A DNA stretch of 64,000 nucleotides from Herbaspirillum sp. RTI4 (GCF_034313965.1 NZ_JAVIWQ010000002.1:2108001-2172000), one strand, 5' to 3'; shown: positions 27,693 through 37,942, numbered from the stretch's first letter. Notes: a model not told the origin generated them from the letters alone. Numbers and translations are program-made.

Positions 27693-30557
27693 ATGACGCG
27701 TATATACGAGCAATACAATGCCAACTCCTATCTGTCTGGAGGAAATGCCCCGTACATAGAAGAATTGTATGAGGCCTATCTCAATAATCCAGGTTCGGTA
27801 TCAGACAGCTGGCGTACTTACTTCGATGCCATCCAGCATTTGCCTGCAACTGACGGCACCAACAAACCCGATGTGGCGCATGCGCCCGTCATTGCTTCCT
27901 TCGCAGAACGCGCCAAGCAGGGACCGATCCGTACCGTGGTCGCTTCCGCTGATTCTGAAATGGGTCGCAAGCGTGTTGCGGTAACGCAACTGATCGCTGG
28001 TTACCGCGATATGGGTTCGCGCTTCGCGAACCTCGATCCGCTGCAACGCCAGGAACGTCCTCATATTCCCGAACTCGATCCCAGCTTCTACGGCTTTTCC
28101 GATGCCGATCTGGACATCGTCTTCAATATCAACAACACGTATTTCGGCACGGAGACCGCATCGCTGCGCGACCTGCTCAATTCTTTGCGCGAAACTTACT
28201 GCCGTTCCATCGGTGCCGAGTTCACCTACATCAGCGATCCGACCGAAGTGCGCTGGATTCAGGAACGTCTGGAACCGACCCGCTCGCTGCCGGCTTTCAC
28301 GGTCGAAAAGAAAAAACACATTCTCGATCGTCTGACCGCAGCCGAAGGCCTGGAGCGCTATCTGCATACGCGCTACGTCGGTCAAAAACGTTTCTCGCTC
28401 GAAGGCGGAGAAAGTTTCATCGCTTCCCTGGATGAGACGATTCAACGCGCAGGTGCCAACGGCGTCCAGGAAATCGTGATCGGCATGGCCCATCGCGGCC
28501 GTCTGAACGTGCTGGTCAATACGCTGGGCAAGACGCCGCAAGAACTGTTCTCCGAATTTGAAGGCCATCACGCCGACGACCTGCCTGCCGGCGACGTCAA
28601 ATACCATCAGGGTTTCTCCTCCGACATCAGCACCCCGGGCGGTCCGGTGCATCTCTCGCTGGCGTTCAATCCATCGCATCTGGAAATCGTCAACCCGGTA
28701 GTGGAAGGTTCGTGCAAAGCGCGTATGGAACGTCGCGGCGACAAGGATGGCTCCCAAGTGCTGCCTATCCTGGTCCACGGCGATGCCGCTTTTGCCGGGC
28801 AGGGCGTGGTCATGGAAACGCTGAATCTGGCGCAAACTCGCGGTTACAGCACCGGCGGCACCGTGCATATCGTGATTAACAACCAGATCGGTTTCACGAC
28901 TTCCGATCCGCGCGATTCCCGCTCGACCCTGTATTGCTCCGACGTCGTCAAGATGATCGAAGCGCCTGTGCTGCACGTCAATGGCGACGATCCTGAAGCC
29001 GTCGTGTTCGCCACCCAAATCGCTGTCGATTACCGCATGACCTTCAAGAAGGACATCGTGGTCGACATCATTTGCTTCCGCAAACTGGGCCATAACGAGC
29101 AAGACACACCTGCGCTGACGCAGCCGCTGATGTACAAGAAAATTGCACAGCATCCCGGCACCCGCAAGCACTATGCCGACAAGCTGATTGCCCAAGGTAT
29201 TTTGCCGGCTGATGGTGGCGATGCCCTGGTCGCAGCGTTCCGCGACGCGATGGACGAAGGCAAGCTGACTTTCGATCCTGTCATCACCAATTTCAAGAGC
29301 AAGTATGCCGTTGACTGGATGCCTTTCCTGAACCGGAAATGGACTGATGCTGCCGATACGGCCGTGCCGCTGACCGAACTCAAACGCCTGGCAACGCGTA
29401 TCACGACTATTCCTGAAGGCTTCAAGCCGCATGCGCTGGTGGAAAAAGTTCTGAACGACCGCGCAGCTATGGGTCGTGGCGAACTGAATCTGGACTGGGG
29501 CATGGGCGAACATCTGGCCTATGCATCACTGGTTGCTTCCGGCTATGCAGTGCGACTGGCCGGGCAGGATGCCGGCCGCGGTACTTTCGTCCATCGTCAT
29601 GCAGTATTGCACGATCAAAATCGTGAGCGCTGGGATGCCGGCAGCTATGTTCCGCTGCAAAACGTGGCAGATACACAGTCCCCGTTTGTCGTCATCGACT
29701 CTGTCTTGTCGGAAGAAGCAGTATTGGGCTTTGAATACGGCTACTCCACAGCAGAACCAAACACGCTGACCATCTGGGAAGCGCAATTCGGCGATTTTGC
29801 CAATGGCGCCCAAGTCGTGATCGACCAATTCATCAGCTCCGGCGAAGTGAAATGGGGCCGCGCATCAGGCCTGACGCTGATGCTGCCACATGGTTACGAA
29901 GGACAAGGTCCGGAGCATTCCTCGGCGCGTCTGGAACGCTACCTGCAACTGTGCGCGGACAACAACATGCAAGTCGTGCAGCCGACCACTTCAGCGCAGA
30001 TTTTCCATCTGTTGCGTCGCCAGATGATCCGCCTGTTCCGCAAGCCGCTGATCATCCTGACGCCAAAATCCCTGCTGCGTAACAAGGATGCCGGTTCACC
30101 GCTGGCCGATCTGGCCAAGGGTACTTTCCAGACCATCATCGGCGAGCTGGATGAGACGATCGACGCGAAGAAGGTCAAGCGCGTGGTGGCCTGCTCCGGC
30201 AAGCTCTACTACGACCTGGTCAATGCGCGCAAGGAACGTGGACAAACCGATACGGCGATCATCCGTGTCGAACAACTCTATCCGTTCCCGCACAAAGCTT
30301 TTGCTGCCGCACTCAAACAGTTCCCCAATTTCAACGAATTGGTCTGGGCTCAGGATGAGCCGCAAAATCAGGGTGCCTGGCTGCAAATCCAACACAACAT
30401 TTTCGAGAACCTGACAGACGGACAAAAACTGGCCTACGCCGGTCGTCCTGCCAGTGCTTCGCCGGCAGTGGGTTATTACGACAAACACTATGCGCAGTTG
30501 AAAGCCCTGATCGACACGGCTTTCTCCAAGCTCAAAGGTTTTGTCCTGACCAAATAA
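27693..30557 (+). CDS. sucA: 2-oxoglutarate dehydrogenase E1 component
   Basis: SucA is the thiamine-diphosphate subunit of the 2-oxoglutarate dehydrogenase complex. The ATG at 27693 (954 residues) sits 8 bases after AAAGG. A GTG at 27684 overlaps that site and is unlikely. The N-terminal NSYLSGGNAPYIEELYEAYL helix binds E2. IGMAHRGRLNVLVN, GDVKYHQGFSSD, HGDAAFAGQGVVMET and the cofactor HNEQDTPALTQP segment are typical. The C-terminal PRxxL region is complete. Together with sucB and lpdA it forms the full complex. Confidence 0.97.
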   Translation: MTRIYEQYNANSYLSGGNAPYIEELYEAYLNNPGSVSDSWRTYFDAIQHLPATDGTNKPDVAHAPVIASFAERAKQGPIRTVVASADSEMGRKRVAVTQLIAGYRDMGSRFANLDPLQRQERPHIPELDPSFYGFSDADLDIVFNINNTYFGTETASLRDLLNSLRETYCRSIGAEFTYISDPTEVRWIQERLEPTRSLPAFTVEKKKHILDRLTAAEGLERYLHTRYVGQKRFSLEGGESFIASLDETIQRAGANGVQEIVIGMAHRGRLNVLVNTLGKTPQELFSEFEGHHADDLPAGDVKYHQGFSSDISTPGGPVHLSLAFNPSHLEIVNPVVEGSCKARMERRGDKDGSQVLPILVHGDAAFAGQGVVMETLNLAQTRGYSTGGTVHIVINNQIGFTTSDPRDSRSTLYCSDVVKMIEAPVLHVNGDDPEAVVFATQIAVDYRMTFKKDIVVDIICFRKLGHNEQDTPALTQPLMYKKIAQHPGTRKHYADKLIAQGILPADGGDALVAAFRDAMDEGKLTFDPVITNFKSKYAVDWMPFLNRKWTDAADTAVPLTELKRLATRITTIPEGFKPHALVEKVLNDRAAMGRGELNLDWGMGEHLAYASLVASGYAVRLAGQDAGRGTFVHRHAVLHDQNRERWDAGSYVPLQNVADTQSPFVVIDSVLSEEAVLGFEYGYSTAEPNTLTIWEAQFGDFANGAQVVIDQFISSGEVKWGRASGLTLMLPHGYEGQGPEHSSARLERYLQLCADNNMQVVQPTTSAQIFHLLRRQMIRLFRKPLIILTPKSLLRNKDAGSPLADLAKGTFQTIIGELDETIDAKKVKRVVACSGKLYYDLVNARKERGQTDTAIIRVEQLYPFPHKAFAAALKQFPNFNELVWAQDEPQNQGAWLQIQHNIFENLTDGQKLAYAGRPASASPAVGYYDKHYAQLKALIDTAFSKLKGFVLTK

Positions 30558-30636
30558 ATTCATTAATCAATCCCTACTGCGAACGGCGCACCGCCTGGCG
30601 GCGCGCCGTGAACGAACAAACTGAACGGAGAATTAC

Positions 30637-31872
30637 ATGGCCATAATCGAAGTTAAAGTTCCACAATTGTCGGAATCGGTTGCTGAAGCAACCTTATTGC
30701 AATGGCATAAAAAAGTGGGTGACCCTGTCGCCCGCGACGAAAACCTGATTGACGTTGAAACAGATAAAGTCGTGCTGGAACTGCCTGCGCCAAGCGCCGG
30801 TGTCGTTACCCAAATCATCCGTCCTGACGGTGCGACTGTAGTCGCTGGCGAAATCATCGCGATCATCGATACCGACGGCGCTGCGCAAATCAGCCCGCTG
30901 GAAGTCAAAGCCTTACCGGTTCCACAAGAAGGCCATGCGCCGACACCTGTCGCCGCACCTGAGCTGGCAAGCAAGTCGAATGTCGCCATGCCAGCCGCTG
31001 CCAAATTGCTGGCAGATAACAATCTGTCCACTACAGATGTGCTCGGTAGCGGCAAAGATGGCCGCGTGACCAAGGGCGACGTGCTGTCGACTCTTAGTGC
31101 TTCTGCTGCGCCAGCCGCCAAGCCGGCACTGCAACAGGTTGCCGCTCCGGTGACGATGGCAGGCCTGCAAAATCGTCCTGAAGAACGTGTTCCGATGAGC
31201 CGTCTGCGCGCTCGCGTGGCGGAGCGTTTGATTCAATCGCAATCGACCAACGCCATCCTGACGACGTTTAACGAAATCAACATGCAGCCTGTGATTGATC
31301 TGCGCAACAAGTACAAAGACAAATTTGAAAAAGAGCATGGCGTCAAACTTGGCTTCATGTCTTTCTTCGTCAAGGCCGTCGTTGCTGCGCTGAAAAAATA
31401 TCCTATCGTCAATGCCTCGGTGGATGGTAACGACATCGTCTACCACGGTTATTTCGACATCGGCGTAGCAGTCGGTTCGCCGCGTGGGTTGGTCGTGCCA
31501 GTGCTGCGCGATGCGGATCAGATGTCGATCGCTCAGATCGAAAAGAAGATCGGCGAATTCGGCGCCAAGGCAAAAGACGGCAAGTTGTCTTTGGAAGAAA
31601 TGACCGGCGGTACTTTCACGGTATCCAACGGCGGCACTTTCGGTTCCATGCTCTCGACACCGATCATCAATCCGCCACAATCGGCCATCCTCGGCATTCA
31701 TGCCACCAAGGATCGTGCTGTGGTGGAAAATGGCCAGGTCGTCGTTCGTCCGATCAACTTCTTCGCCATGTCTTACGATCACCGCATCATCGATGGTCGT
31801 GAAGCGGTATTGTGCCTGGTAGCGATCAAGGAAGCGCTGGAAGATCCAGCGCGTCTGTTGCTCGACATCTAA
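30637..31872 (+). CDS. sucB: Dihydrolipoyllysine succinyltransferase (E2)
   Basis: SucB is the core of the 2-oxoglutarate dehydrogenase complex. The 411-residue protein has one lipoyl domain with the lipoylated Lys44 (VETDKVVLE). A Pro/Ala-rich linker and the E1/E3-binding domain follow (about 108-145, [21 protein letters not shown]). The catalytic domain has His382 and Asp386 in [13 protein letters not shown]. It follows sucA by 79 bases with ACGGAG upstream. The single lipoyl domain and sequence fit SucB rather than the pyruvate E2. Confidence 0.97.
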   Translation: MAIIEVKVPQLSESVAEATLLQWHKKVGDPVARDENLIDVETDKVVLELPAPSAGVVTQIIRPDGATVVAGEIIAIIDTDGAAQISPLEVKALPVPQEGHAPTPVAAPELASKSNVAMPAAAKLLADNNLSTTDVLGSGKDGRVTKGDVLSTLSASAAPAAKPALQQVAAPVTMAGLQNRPEERVPMSRLRARVAERLIQSQSTNAILTTFNEINMQPVIDLRNKYKDKFEKEHGVKLGFMSFFVKAVVAALKKYPIVNASVDGNDIVYHGYFDIGVAVGSPRGLVVPVLRDADQMSIAQIEKKIGEFGAKAKDGKLSLEEMTGGTFTVSNGGTFGSMLSTPIINPPQSAILGIHATKDRAVVENGQVVVRPINFFAMSYDHRIIDGREAVLCLVAIKEALEDPARLLLDI

Positions 31873-31886
31873 GCTTAGAACCGCAG

Positions 31887-31940
31887 GCGCAGGGAAGCAG
31901 AGCAGGCGTCAATCGCCACTCTGCTTCCACTGCGCTTTTT
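31887..31940 (+). terminator. Strong hairpin with T-run between sucB and lpdA
   Basis: A long stem pairs 31887-31902 (starting GCGCAGGGAAGCAGAG) with 31919-31935 (ending CTGCTTCCACTGCGC), with one bulged base and a 16-base loop. TTTTTGCTTTTT follows. It looks like an intrinsic terminator or attenuator, although lpdA lies 76 bases further in the same direction. Confidence 0.75.
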
Positions 31941-32015
31941 GCTTTTTCTTTGCTTTTTTTCGCGGTTTGCGTCTCCAGAGAGACCCTGCACCATTACCTG
32001 TATGAGGAAAAAATC

Positions 32016-33443
32016 ATGAGTAAAAATTTTGATGTAGTCGTTATCGGTGGCGGTCCCGGCGGATATGTTGCCGCTATCCGCGCTGCCCAGCTTGGTTTTA
32101 GCGTCGCCTGTATCGACGAGTGGAAAAATGAAGCCGGCGGCCCTGCGCCCGGCGGTACTTGCACCAATGTCGGCTGCATCCCGTCCAAAGCCTTGCTGCA
32201 ATCGTCCGAACATTACGAACACGCCGGGCATGCCTTTGCCGAACACGGTATCGAGGTCAAGGGTCTGAGTCTGAATCTGGGCCAGATGCTGGCGCGCAAG
32301 AATACCGTGGTCAAGCAAAACAACGACGGCATTCTTTATCTGCTCAAGAAAAACAAAATCAGCTTTTTCCACGGCCGCGGCGCGTTTGCCAAAGCGAGTG
32401 CGGAAGGCTATGAAATCAAGGTCACTGGCAAGGCGGAAGAATCGCTGATCGCCAAGCATGTGATCGTTGCCACCGGTTCCAATGCACGCGCCTTGCCGGG
32501 TGCTGCTTTCGACGAACAATTGATTTTGTCGAATACCGGCGCACTTGCGCTGACCGAAGTGCCAAAGAAACTGGGCGTCATCGGTGCCGGCGTGATCGGT
32601 CTCGAAATGGGCAGCGTCTGGCGTCGTCTGGGTTCTGACGTGACGATACTGGAAGGGTTGCCGACTTTCCTCGGCGCGGTCGATGAGCAGGTCGCCAAAG
32701 AAGCATTCAAGCAGATGACCAAGCAGGGTCTCAAGATTGAACTCGGCGTGAAAATCGGTGATATTAAACCGGGCAAAAAAGACGTGTCGGTGGCTTACGT
32801 CGACAGCAAGGGCGCAGCGCAAACGGTTGTGTTTGACAAGCTGATCATTTCGATTGGCCGCACACCTAATACGACGGGTCTGAACGCCGAAGGCGTGGGA
32901 CTGAAGCTGGACGAGCGCGGTTTCATCGCCGTCGATGACAATTGCAAAACCAATCTGCCGAACGTCTGGGCGGTCGGTGACGTGGTGCGCGGCCCGATGC
33001 TGGCGCACAAGGCCGAAGAAGAAGGCGTGGCTGTGGCAGAGCGCATTGCCGGTCAGCATGGTCATGTCAATTTCAACACGGTTCCATGGGTGATCTATAC
33101 CTCGCCTGAAATCGCGTGGGTCGGCCGTACTGAACAGCAACTGAAGGCAGACGGCGTGGAATACAAAGCCGGAAGCTTCCCGTTCCTGGCCAACGGCCGT
33201 GCGCGTGCGCTGGGCGATACCACCGGTTTCGTCAAGTTCCTGGCAGACGCCAAGACCGATGAAATTCTCGGCGTGCACATCATCGGCCCTATGGCTTCGG
33301 AATTGATTTCAGAAGCCGTCGTGGCGATGGAATTCCGCGCTTCGGCGGAAGACATTGCCCGTATCTGCCACGCCCATCCTTCGCTGTCGGAAGCGACCAA
33401 GGAAGCGGCACTGGCAGTCGATAAGCGCGCATTGAATTTCTGA
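32016..33443 (+). CDS. lpdA: Dihydrolipoyl dehydrogenase (E3)
   Basis: Lpd reoxidises dihydrolipoamide with FAD and NAD. The ATG at 32016 (475 residues) is preceded by TGAGGA, and similarity starts here, not at the open frame upstream. The FAD motif [17 protein letters not shown], the redox disulfide [13 protein letters not shown], the NAD motif [16 protein letters not shown] and the C-terminal HAHPSLSEA with the active-site His and Glu are intact. It is probably E3 for the 2-oxoglutarate complex next to it and may serve other complexes. Confidence 0.96.
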   Translation: MSKNFDVVVIGGGPGGYVAAIRAAQLGFSVACIDEWKNEAGGPAPGGTCTNVGCIPSKALLQSSEHYEHAGHAFAEHGIEVKGLSLNLGQMLARKNTVVKQNNDGILYLLKKNKISFFHGRGAFAKASAEGYEIKVTGKAEESLIAKHVIVATGSNARALPGAAFDEQLILSNTGALALTEVPKKLGVIGAGVIGLEMGSVWRRLGSDVTILEGLPTFLGAVDEQVAKEAFKQMTKQGLKIELGVKIGDIKPGKKDVSVAYVDSKGAAQTVVFDKLIISIGRTPNTTGLNAEGVGLKLDERGFIAVDDNCKTNLPNVWAVGDVVRGPMLAHKAEEEGVAVAERIAGQHGHVNFNTVPWVIYTSPEIAWVGRTEQQLKADGVEYKAGSFPFLANGRARALGDTTGFVKFLADAKTDEILGVHIIGPMASELISEAVVAMEFRASAEDIARICHAHPSLSEATKEAALAVDKRALNF

Positions 33444-33472
33444 TCGCGTTCATCATCCTGCTTAGTTAAGCG

Positions 33473-33514
33473 GGGCGGGCAGTGGGGCTGATTCCCCATT
33501 GCCCGCCCATTTTG
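33473..33514 (+). terminator. Intrinsic terminator after lpdA
   Basis: A 15-bp arm (33473-33487, GGGCGGGCAGTGGGG) pairs with 33494-33508 with one mismatch around a 6-base loop, followed by ATTTTGTTT. It closes the gltA/suc/lpd block. Confidence 0.85.
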
Positions 33515-33530
33515 TTTATCGGTTACGAGT

Positions 33531-33568
33531 CGATATAAGCCGATAATAAGCCGATATAAATCGATAAA
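33531..33568. repeat. Four iterated CGATATAAGC-like units before zapE
   Basis: CGATATAAGC (33531), CGATAATAAGC (33541), CGATATAAAT (33552) and CGATAAAC (33562) follow each other at 10-11 base spacing, ending about 30 bases before the zapE start. It may be a protein-binding array or an AT-rich promoter part. Confidence 0.55.
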
Positions 33569-33597
33569 CGCACCACAGTAAGGACGGCAACCCCACC

Positions 33598-34695
33598 ATG
33601 GATGTACGGGAATTTTACGCACAAGCGCTGGCTGAACGCGGCTATGTGTCCGATGCAGCGCAGCAGATGGCGATCGACCGGCTGCAACGCGCCGATGATG
33701 AGTGGATTGCCTTCAAGGGGCAGCGTTCCAGCACCTTCAAGCGGCTGATTAATCGCCCGGAAGTCCCGCGCGGTATTTACCTTTGGGGCGGAGTGGGGCG
33801 CGGCAAATCGTTTCTGATGGACAGTTTTTATTCGGTAGTGCCGGTGCAGCGCAAGACGCGTTTGCACTTCCATGAATTCATGCGCGCCGTACACCAGCAA
33901 CTCGATGAACTTAAAGGTATCGCCAATCCGCTGGATGAAGTCGCTATCCGTATAGCGAAAAAATACAGGCTCATTTGTTTTGACGAGTTTCACGTCTCCG
34001 ACATCGCCGATGCCATGATTTTGTATAACCTCTTGCGCGGCTTGTTCGCCAATGGGGTTTCGTTCGTGATGACCTCCAACTACCATCCCGACACGCTGTA
34101 TCCCGATGGCTTGCACCGCGATCGCATGTTGCCGACGATTGCCTTGCTCAAGGAGAAGATGGACGTGCTCAACATCGACGCCGGCATCGATTACCGCAAG
34201 CGTGCTTTGGCGCAGGTGCAAACCTATCTTTCGCCACTCAATGCGCAGAACGATGAAATCCTGCGTCAGTCGTTCGCCAGTGTGGCCGAGATCGCCGATG
34301 AAGATCCGATCATCCGCATCGAGGCGCGGCAAATCAAATCCCTGCGTCGCGCAGGCAGTGCGATCTGGTTCGATTTCGCCACCCTGTGCGGCGGGCCGCG
34401 CTCGCAAAACGATTATCTGGAAATCGCCAGCCAGTTTCAAACAGTGGTACTGTCCGGCATCCCGCAGATGTCGGTGGCGATGTCGTCGGAAGCGCGGCGC
34501 TTTACCTGGCTCATTGATGTGTTTTACGACCATAAGGTGAAGCTGATCATGTCGGCAGAAGTGCCGCCCGAGCAGCTGTACACTGAGGGCACGCTGGCAA
34601 ATGAGTTCCACCGTACCGTTTCACGTATCATTGAGATGCAGTCGAAGGAATATCTGGAGGCGGAACGCCGCCATGTCGCCGACACCATTGTTTAA
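33598..34695 (+). CDS. zapE: AFG1-type ATPase, cell division protein ZapE
   Basis: ZapE is a P-loop ATPase that associates with the FtsZ ring under low oxygen in E. coli, and is related to mitochondrial Afg1. The 365-residue protein has the P-loop GGVGRGKS (64-71), preceded by RGIYLWG. Walker B lies in LICFDEFHVSDIADAMIL, followed by FVMTSNYHPDTLYPDGLHRDR, a hallmark of the family. The C-terminal TVSRIIEMQSKEYL is complete. It starts a new transcription unit after the lpdA terminator. Confidence 0.93.
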   Translation: MDVREFYAQALAERGYVSDAAQQMAIDRLQRADDEWIAFKGQRSSTFKRLINRPEVPRGIYLWGGVGRGKSFLMDSFYSVVPVQRKTRLHFHEFMRAVHQQLDELKGIANPLDEVAIRIAKKYRLICFDEFHVSDIADAMILYNLLRGLFANGVSFVMTSNYHPDTLYPDGLHRDRMLPTIALLKEKMDVLNIDAGIDYRKRALAQVQTYLSPLNAQNDEILRQSFASVAEIADEDPIIRIEARQIKSLRRAGSAIWFDFATLCGGPRSQNDYLEIASQFQTVVLSGIPQMSVAMSSEARRFTWLIDVFYDHKVKLIMSAEVPPEQLYTEGTLANEFHRTVSRIIEMQSKEYLEAERRHVADTIV

Positions 34696-34720
34696 CTTTT
34701 ATTTTTATGTCGCTTTCTGA

Positions 34721-35476
34721 ATGAAAAAACACGATCTGAACCGATTCGTTCCGCTTTGCCTGTTTTTGGCAGGTATGGTTGCCGGCAGCGCCTGCGCGAC
34801 GGAGAAAGTCCCGCTGGAAACGCCCTCCGTGATCTCTCTCGTGGCGCGTTACCCGACCGGATCGATTACCTCCGTTGCCGTCTCAGAACAAATCCTGACC
34901 GAGACGGACAGCGAGCGGCAAGCGCTGGAAATCCGCAACATTCAGAATCAGCGTGCGTGCTATCAGAGATTTTTCGTTTCCTCTTGTCTGAATGACGCCA
35001 AGGATATTTACAGCTCGGAAAAGAAAGCCATTCGTGATGTCGAAATCCAGGCCAATTCCTACCAGCGTCAGGCGCGGGTCGATGAGCGCGACAAGGATCT
35101 GGCCGATCAGCGCGAGGCCAATGAAGCCGATGCAGCCGACCGCTTGCGTCAGCAGCAGGAAAAAACGGTTTCCAATGCTGCCAAGACCAAGGAAAGCGCA
35201 CAAAAACTGCAGGATCAGCAAGCCAAGGATCAACAGCCGCAGATTTCCATCGATCAGCGTGTCGCCGAACACAATGCCAAGATCAACGCTATTCGCGCGC
35301 AGGAAGCAGCGGACGCATCGCAGCGCGCCAGCAATGTACGCGACTACAACGACAAGGTGAAAGCGGCGGCGGAACACAAGCTCGAAGTGGAGCAAAAGAA
35401 GGCGGCAAAGTTAAAAGAAATCGCCCGGAAAAAGGATCAAGAGAAACCGCCCGTTCCTGCTCCGGCGGCCCCCTGA
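34721..35476 (+). CDS. Secreted coiled-coil protein of unknown function
   Basis: This 251-residue protein has a signal peptide (1-26, ending GSACA). A conserved block around 80-95 has two cysteines ten residues apart (ACYQRFFVSSC). A long charged helix rich in Gln, Glu, Lys and Ala follows (about 95-240) and the end is PVPAPAAP. I recall similar proteins in other Burkholderiales with the same Cys-F-Cys block but no known function. The helix would form a periplasmic coiled coil. The gene lies 25 bases after zapE and may share its transcript. Confidence 0.7.
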   Translation: MKKHDLNRFVPLCLFLAGMVAGSACATEKVPLETPSVISLVARYPTGSITSVAVSEQILTETDSERQALEIRNIQNQRACYQRFFVSSCLNDAKDIYSSEKKAIRDVEIQANSYQRQARVDERDKDLADQREANEADAADRLRQQQEKTVSNAAKTKESAQKLQDQQAKDQQPQISIDQRVAEHNAKINAIRAQEAADASQRASNVRDYNDKVKAAAEHKLEVEQKKAAKLKEIARKKDQEKPPVPAPAAP

Positions 35477-35597
35477 TTTCCGTGGCGCACCGTTCCTCGC
35501 TGCCAGGTCAATTGCACTGGTCCACTGTCCCGAACCGCTTGTCGGTGTCGGGAGTGAAGCACACACCTCCGTTTTTCCCACCTGCCTGAGCACCCTT

Positions 35598-35804
35598 ATG
35601 ACCATGACGCACCGGGAAGACATACAGCACCGCATTATTGAACTGGAAGTAGAGCATCGGGACCTCGATGCGGTCATTGAGGTGATGACGCAGGGGATTC
35701 GTCCTGAGGAATTACAGTTGCGTCGCCTCAAGAAGCGCAAACTCCAGTTGAAAGATCATATTTCGCTGCTCAAGATGCAGCTGATTCCCGACATTCCTGC
35801 CTGA
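35598..35804 (+). CDS. YdcH family (DUF465) small protein
   Basis: This 68-residue helical protein resembles the DUF465/YdcH family. HRIIELEVEHRDLDAVIE forms the first helix and LRRLKKRKLQLKDHISLLK is the conserved basic second helix. Function of the family is not established. It lies between the coiled-coil gene and the helicase gene, all on the plus strand. Confidence 0.8.
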   Translation: MTMTHREDIQHRIIELEVEHRDLDAVIEVMTQGIRPEELQLRRLKKRKLQLKDHISLLKMQLIPDIPA

Positions 35805-35830
35805 AATGAGCCCGGCGCAAAGATGGCGCA

Positions 35831-37942
35831 TTGCCTGTTCAGTTTCCTATTTCCCGTTATTTTCAGTCGTACTCCGGTATTGACGCCGCTATCTTGACTC
35901 AAGACCTCCCACCAGAACAGACTCCCGGCTTGCACGATGCGGAAGTCGATCGTATTTTCGGCGCAGACGGATCGCTAGGCGAAGCCGTGAATGGATTCCG
36001 CTCGCGCCGCTCGCAAACTGAAATGGCCAAGGCCATCGCTGAAGCCATCGGCCAGCAAAAGACGCTGGTCGCCGAGGCCGGCACCGGTACCGGCAAGACC
36101 TTTGCCTACCTTGTGCCGGCGTTGTTATGGGGCGGCAAGGTCATCGTTTCGACCGGCACCAAAAATTTGCAGGATCAATTGTTTCTGCGCGATATCCCCA
36201 CCGTGCGCAAGGCGTTGAAAGCACCGGTATCAATTGCGCTGCTCAAGGGACGCGCCAACTACGTGTGCCATTTTCATCTGGAACGCACCTTGCAAAACGG
36301 TCGCATGACGGCACGGGAAGATGCCGGCTATCTGCGCGATATTTCCCGCTTCATGAAAACCACGACCTCGGGCGATAAAGCCGAGTTATCCAAAATCCCG
36401 GAAAACGCCGCCATCTGGAATCTGGTGACGTCGACCCGGGATACCTGCTTCGGCGCGGAATGCCAGTATTACCAGGATTGCTTTGTGATGAAGGCGCGCA
36501 AGGAAGCGCAGCAAGCGGATATCGTGGTCGTCAATCATCACTTGTTTTTTGCCGATGTCGCCCTGCGCGATACCGGCGTGGCGGAATTGCTGCCCTCGGC
36601 CAACACCGTCATTTTCGATGAGGCGCACCAGCTACCCGATACGGCCACGATGTTTTTCGGTGAAACCATTTCCACTTCGCAGGTGCTGGAGCTGTGCCGT
36701 GATGTGCTGGCCGAAGGCTGGGCGCATGCGCGTGACGGTGCCGATTGGGCCGCGCTGGTCGCGCCGGTAGAGCGTGCGGCACGCGATTTGCGCCTCACTT
36801 TTCCGCAGGATAGCGTCAAGCTGGCATTGCCGCAGATTGCCTCGTCCAGCGATTTTTTCCCGGCATTGGAAACACTCAAGAGCAGCCTCCACGTCATGCT
36901 GGAGACGCTGGAGAAGCAGGCCGAGCGCGCCGAAACGATAGAGCAGTGCCGCAGCCGCGCCATCGTGCTGGCGACGCAGCTCGATAACTGGAAACCGACC
37001 GACAACAAGGCGGCGGCAACTGCCGAGGCCGATGCCGGTCATGTGCTGTGGGTGGAAGCCTATTCGGCTTCGCTGCAATTGCACAGGACGCCCTTGTCGA
37101 TTGCGCCGATTTTCAACAAGCAGCGCGAAGGCGTGCCGCGTGCCTGGATTTTTACTTCTGCGACGCTGGCGGTCAAAAACGATTTCGAGCATTACACCTC
37201 GCAGATGGGCTTGTGGGATGAGGCAGCGCAGTCCTGGCCCAGTCCCTTCGATTATGAAAATCAGGGCCTGCTATATGTGCCGTCCGGCTTGCCGCAGCCG
37301 CAATCGCCGGACTATACGGACGCGGTGGTGGATGCCGCGCTCCCCGCGATTGAAGCCGCCGGTGGTCGCACCTTCTTTTTATGCACGACCTTGCGCGCAG
37401 TCAATCGCGTTGCCGAACGCTTGCGTACCGAATTTGCGGCGCGGGGACTGACGTACCCGCTGATGGTGCAGGGGGATGTCGGCCGTACCGAATTGCTGGA
37501 TCGTTTCCGCGCCAGCGGTAACGCAGTCCTGATCGGTAGCCAGAGTTTCTGGGAGGGCGTCGATGTGCGCGGGGATGCTTTGTCGCTGGTCATTATCGAC
37601 AAGCTGCCGTTTGCCCCGCCTGACGATCCGGTGCTGGCGGCGCGTATCGGCGAACTGGAGAAAAAGGGCTTGAACGGTTTCATGCATCATCAGTTGCCGG
37701 CCGCCATCATCAATCTGAAGCAGGGCGCAGGGCGTTTGATTCGCGACGAGACCGATAGCGGAGTGCTGATGATTTGCGACCCGCGCCTCATTTCCAAGGG
37801 CTATGGTCGCCGTATCTGGCAAAGTTTGCCGCCGTTCAAACGTACGCGTGAAATCGGTGCCGTGCAGGAATTTTTCTCGCGCCGTACTGCTGATGCCGCT
37901 ACCGTTACCGCCATTCCTGCGCCGACGGACTTGTCGCCCTGA
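35831..37942 (+). CDS. DinG/YoaA-family ATP-dependent DNA helicase
   Basis: This is an XPD-like superfamily 2 helicase of about 700 residues. Walker A EAGTGTGKT is at 82-90 and the DEAH box (FDEAHQL) near 263. An iron-sulfur cysteine group lies between them (one Cys in NYVCHFHL, then DTCFGAECQYYQDC). C-terminal helicase motifs include GSQSFWEGVDVRGDAL and QGAGRLIRDETDSGVL. The start is uncertain: no ATG or GTG fits, TTG 35831 is the longest choice and TTG 35894 another. Such enzymes unwind replication-blocking structures, including R-loops. YoaA versus DinG cannot be decided by eye. Confidence 0.9.
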   Translation: MPVQFPISRYFQSYSGIDAAILTQDLPPEQTPGLHDAEVDRIFGADGSLGEAVNGFRSRRSQTEMAKAIAEAIGQQKTLVAEAGTGTGKTFAYLVPALLWGGKVIVSTGTKNLQDQLFLRDIPTVRKALKAPVSIALLKGRANYVCHFHLERTLQNGRMTAREDAGYLRDISRFMKTTTSGDKAELSKIPENAAIWNLVTSTRDTCFGAECQYYQDCFVMKARKEAQQADIVVVNHHLFFADVALRDTGVAELLPSANTVIFDEAHQLPDTATMFFGETISTSQVLELCRDVLAEGWAHARDGADWAALVAPVERAARDLRLTFPQDSVKLALPQIASSSDFFPALETLKSSLHVMLETLEKQAERAETIEQCRSRAIVLATQLDNWKPTDNKAAATAEADAGHVLWVEAYSASLQLHRTPLSIAPIFNKQREGVPRAWIFTSATLAVKNDFEHYTSQMGLWDEAAQSWPSPFDYENQGLLYVPSGLPQPQSPDYTDAVVDAALPAIEAAGGRTFFLCTTLRAVNRVAERLRTEFAARGLTYPLMVQGDVGRTELLDRFRASGNAVLIGSQSFWEGVDVRGDALSLVIIDKLPFAPPDDPVLAARIGELEKKGLNGFMHHQLPAAIINLKQGAGRLIRDETDSGVLMICDPRLISKGYGRRIWQSLPPFKRTREIGAVQEFFSRRTADAATVTAIPAPTDLSP

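Noticed and set aside
27801..29513. Very long antisense open frame (570 codons) opposite sucA
   Set aside because: A shadow of codon bias in a GC-rich coding strand. The composition (many His, Gln, Arg) is unlike a real protein and sucA is unambiguous.
31875..33278. Antisense open frame (467 codons) opposite lpdA
   Set aside because: Same shadow effect. No family motifs and no ribosome binding site.
33539..33546. GCCGATAA, an exact match to the flagellar sigma-28 -10 element
   Set aside because: No TAAAGTTT-like -35 lies 11 bases upstream and it is part of the iterated CGATA repeat, so chance or the repeat explains it.
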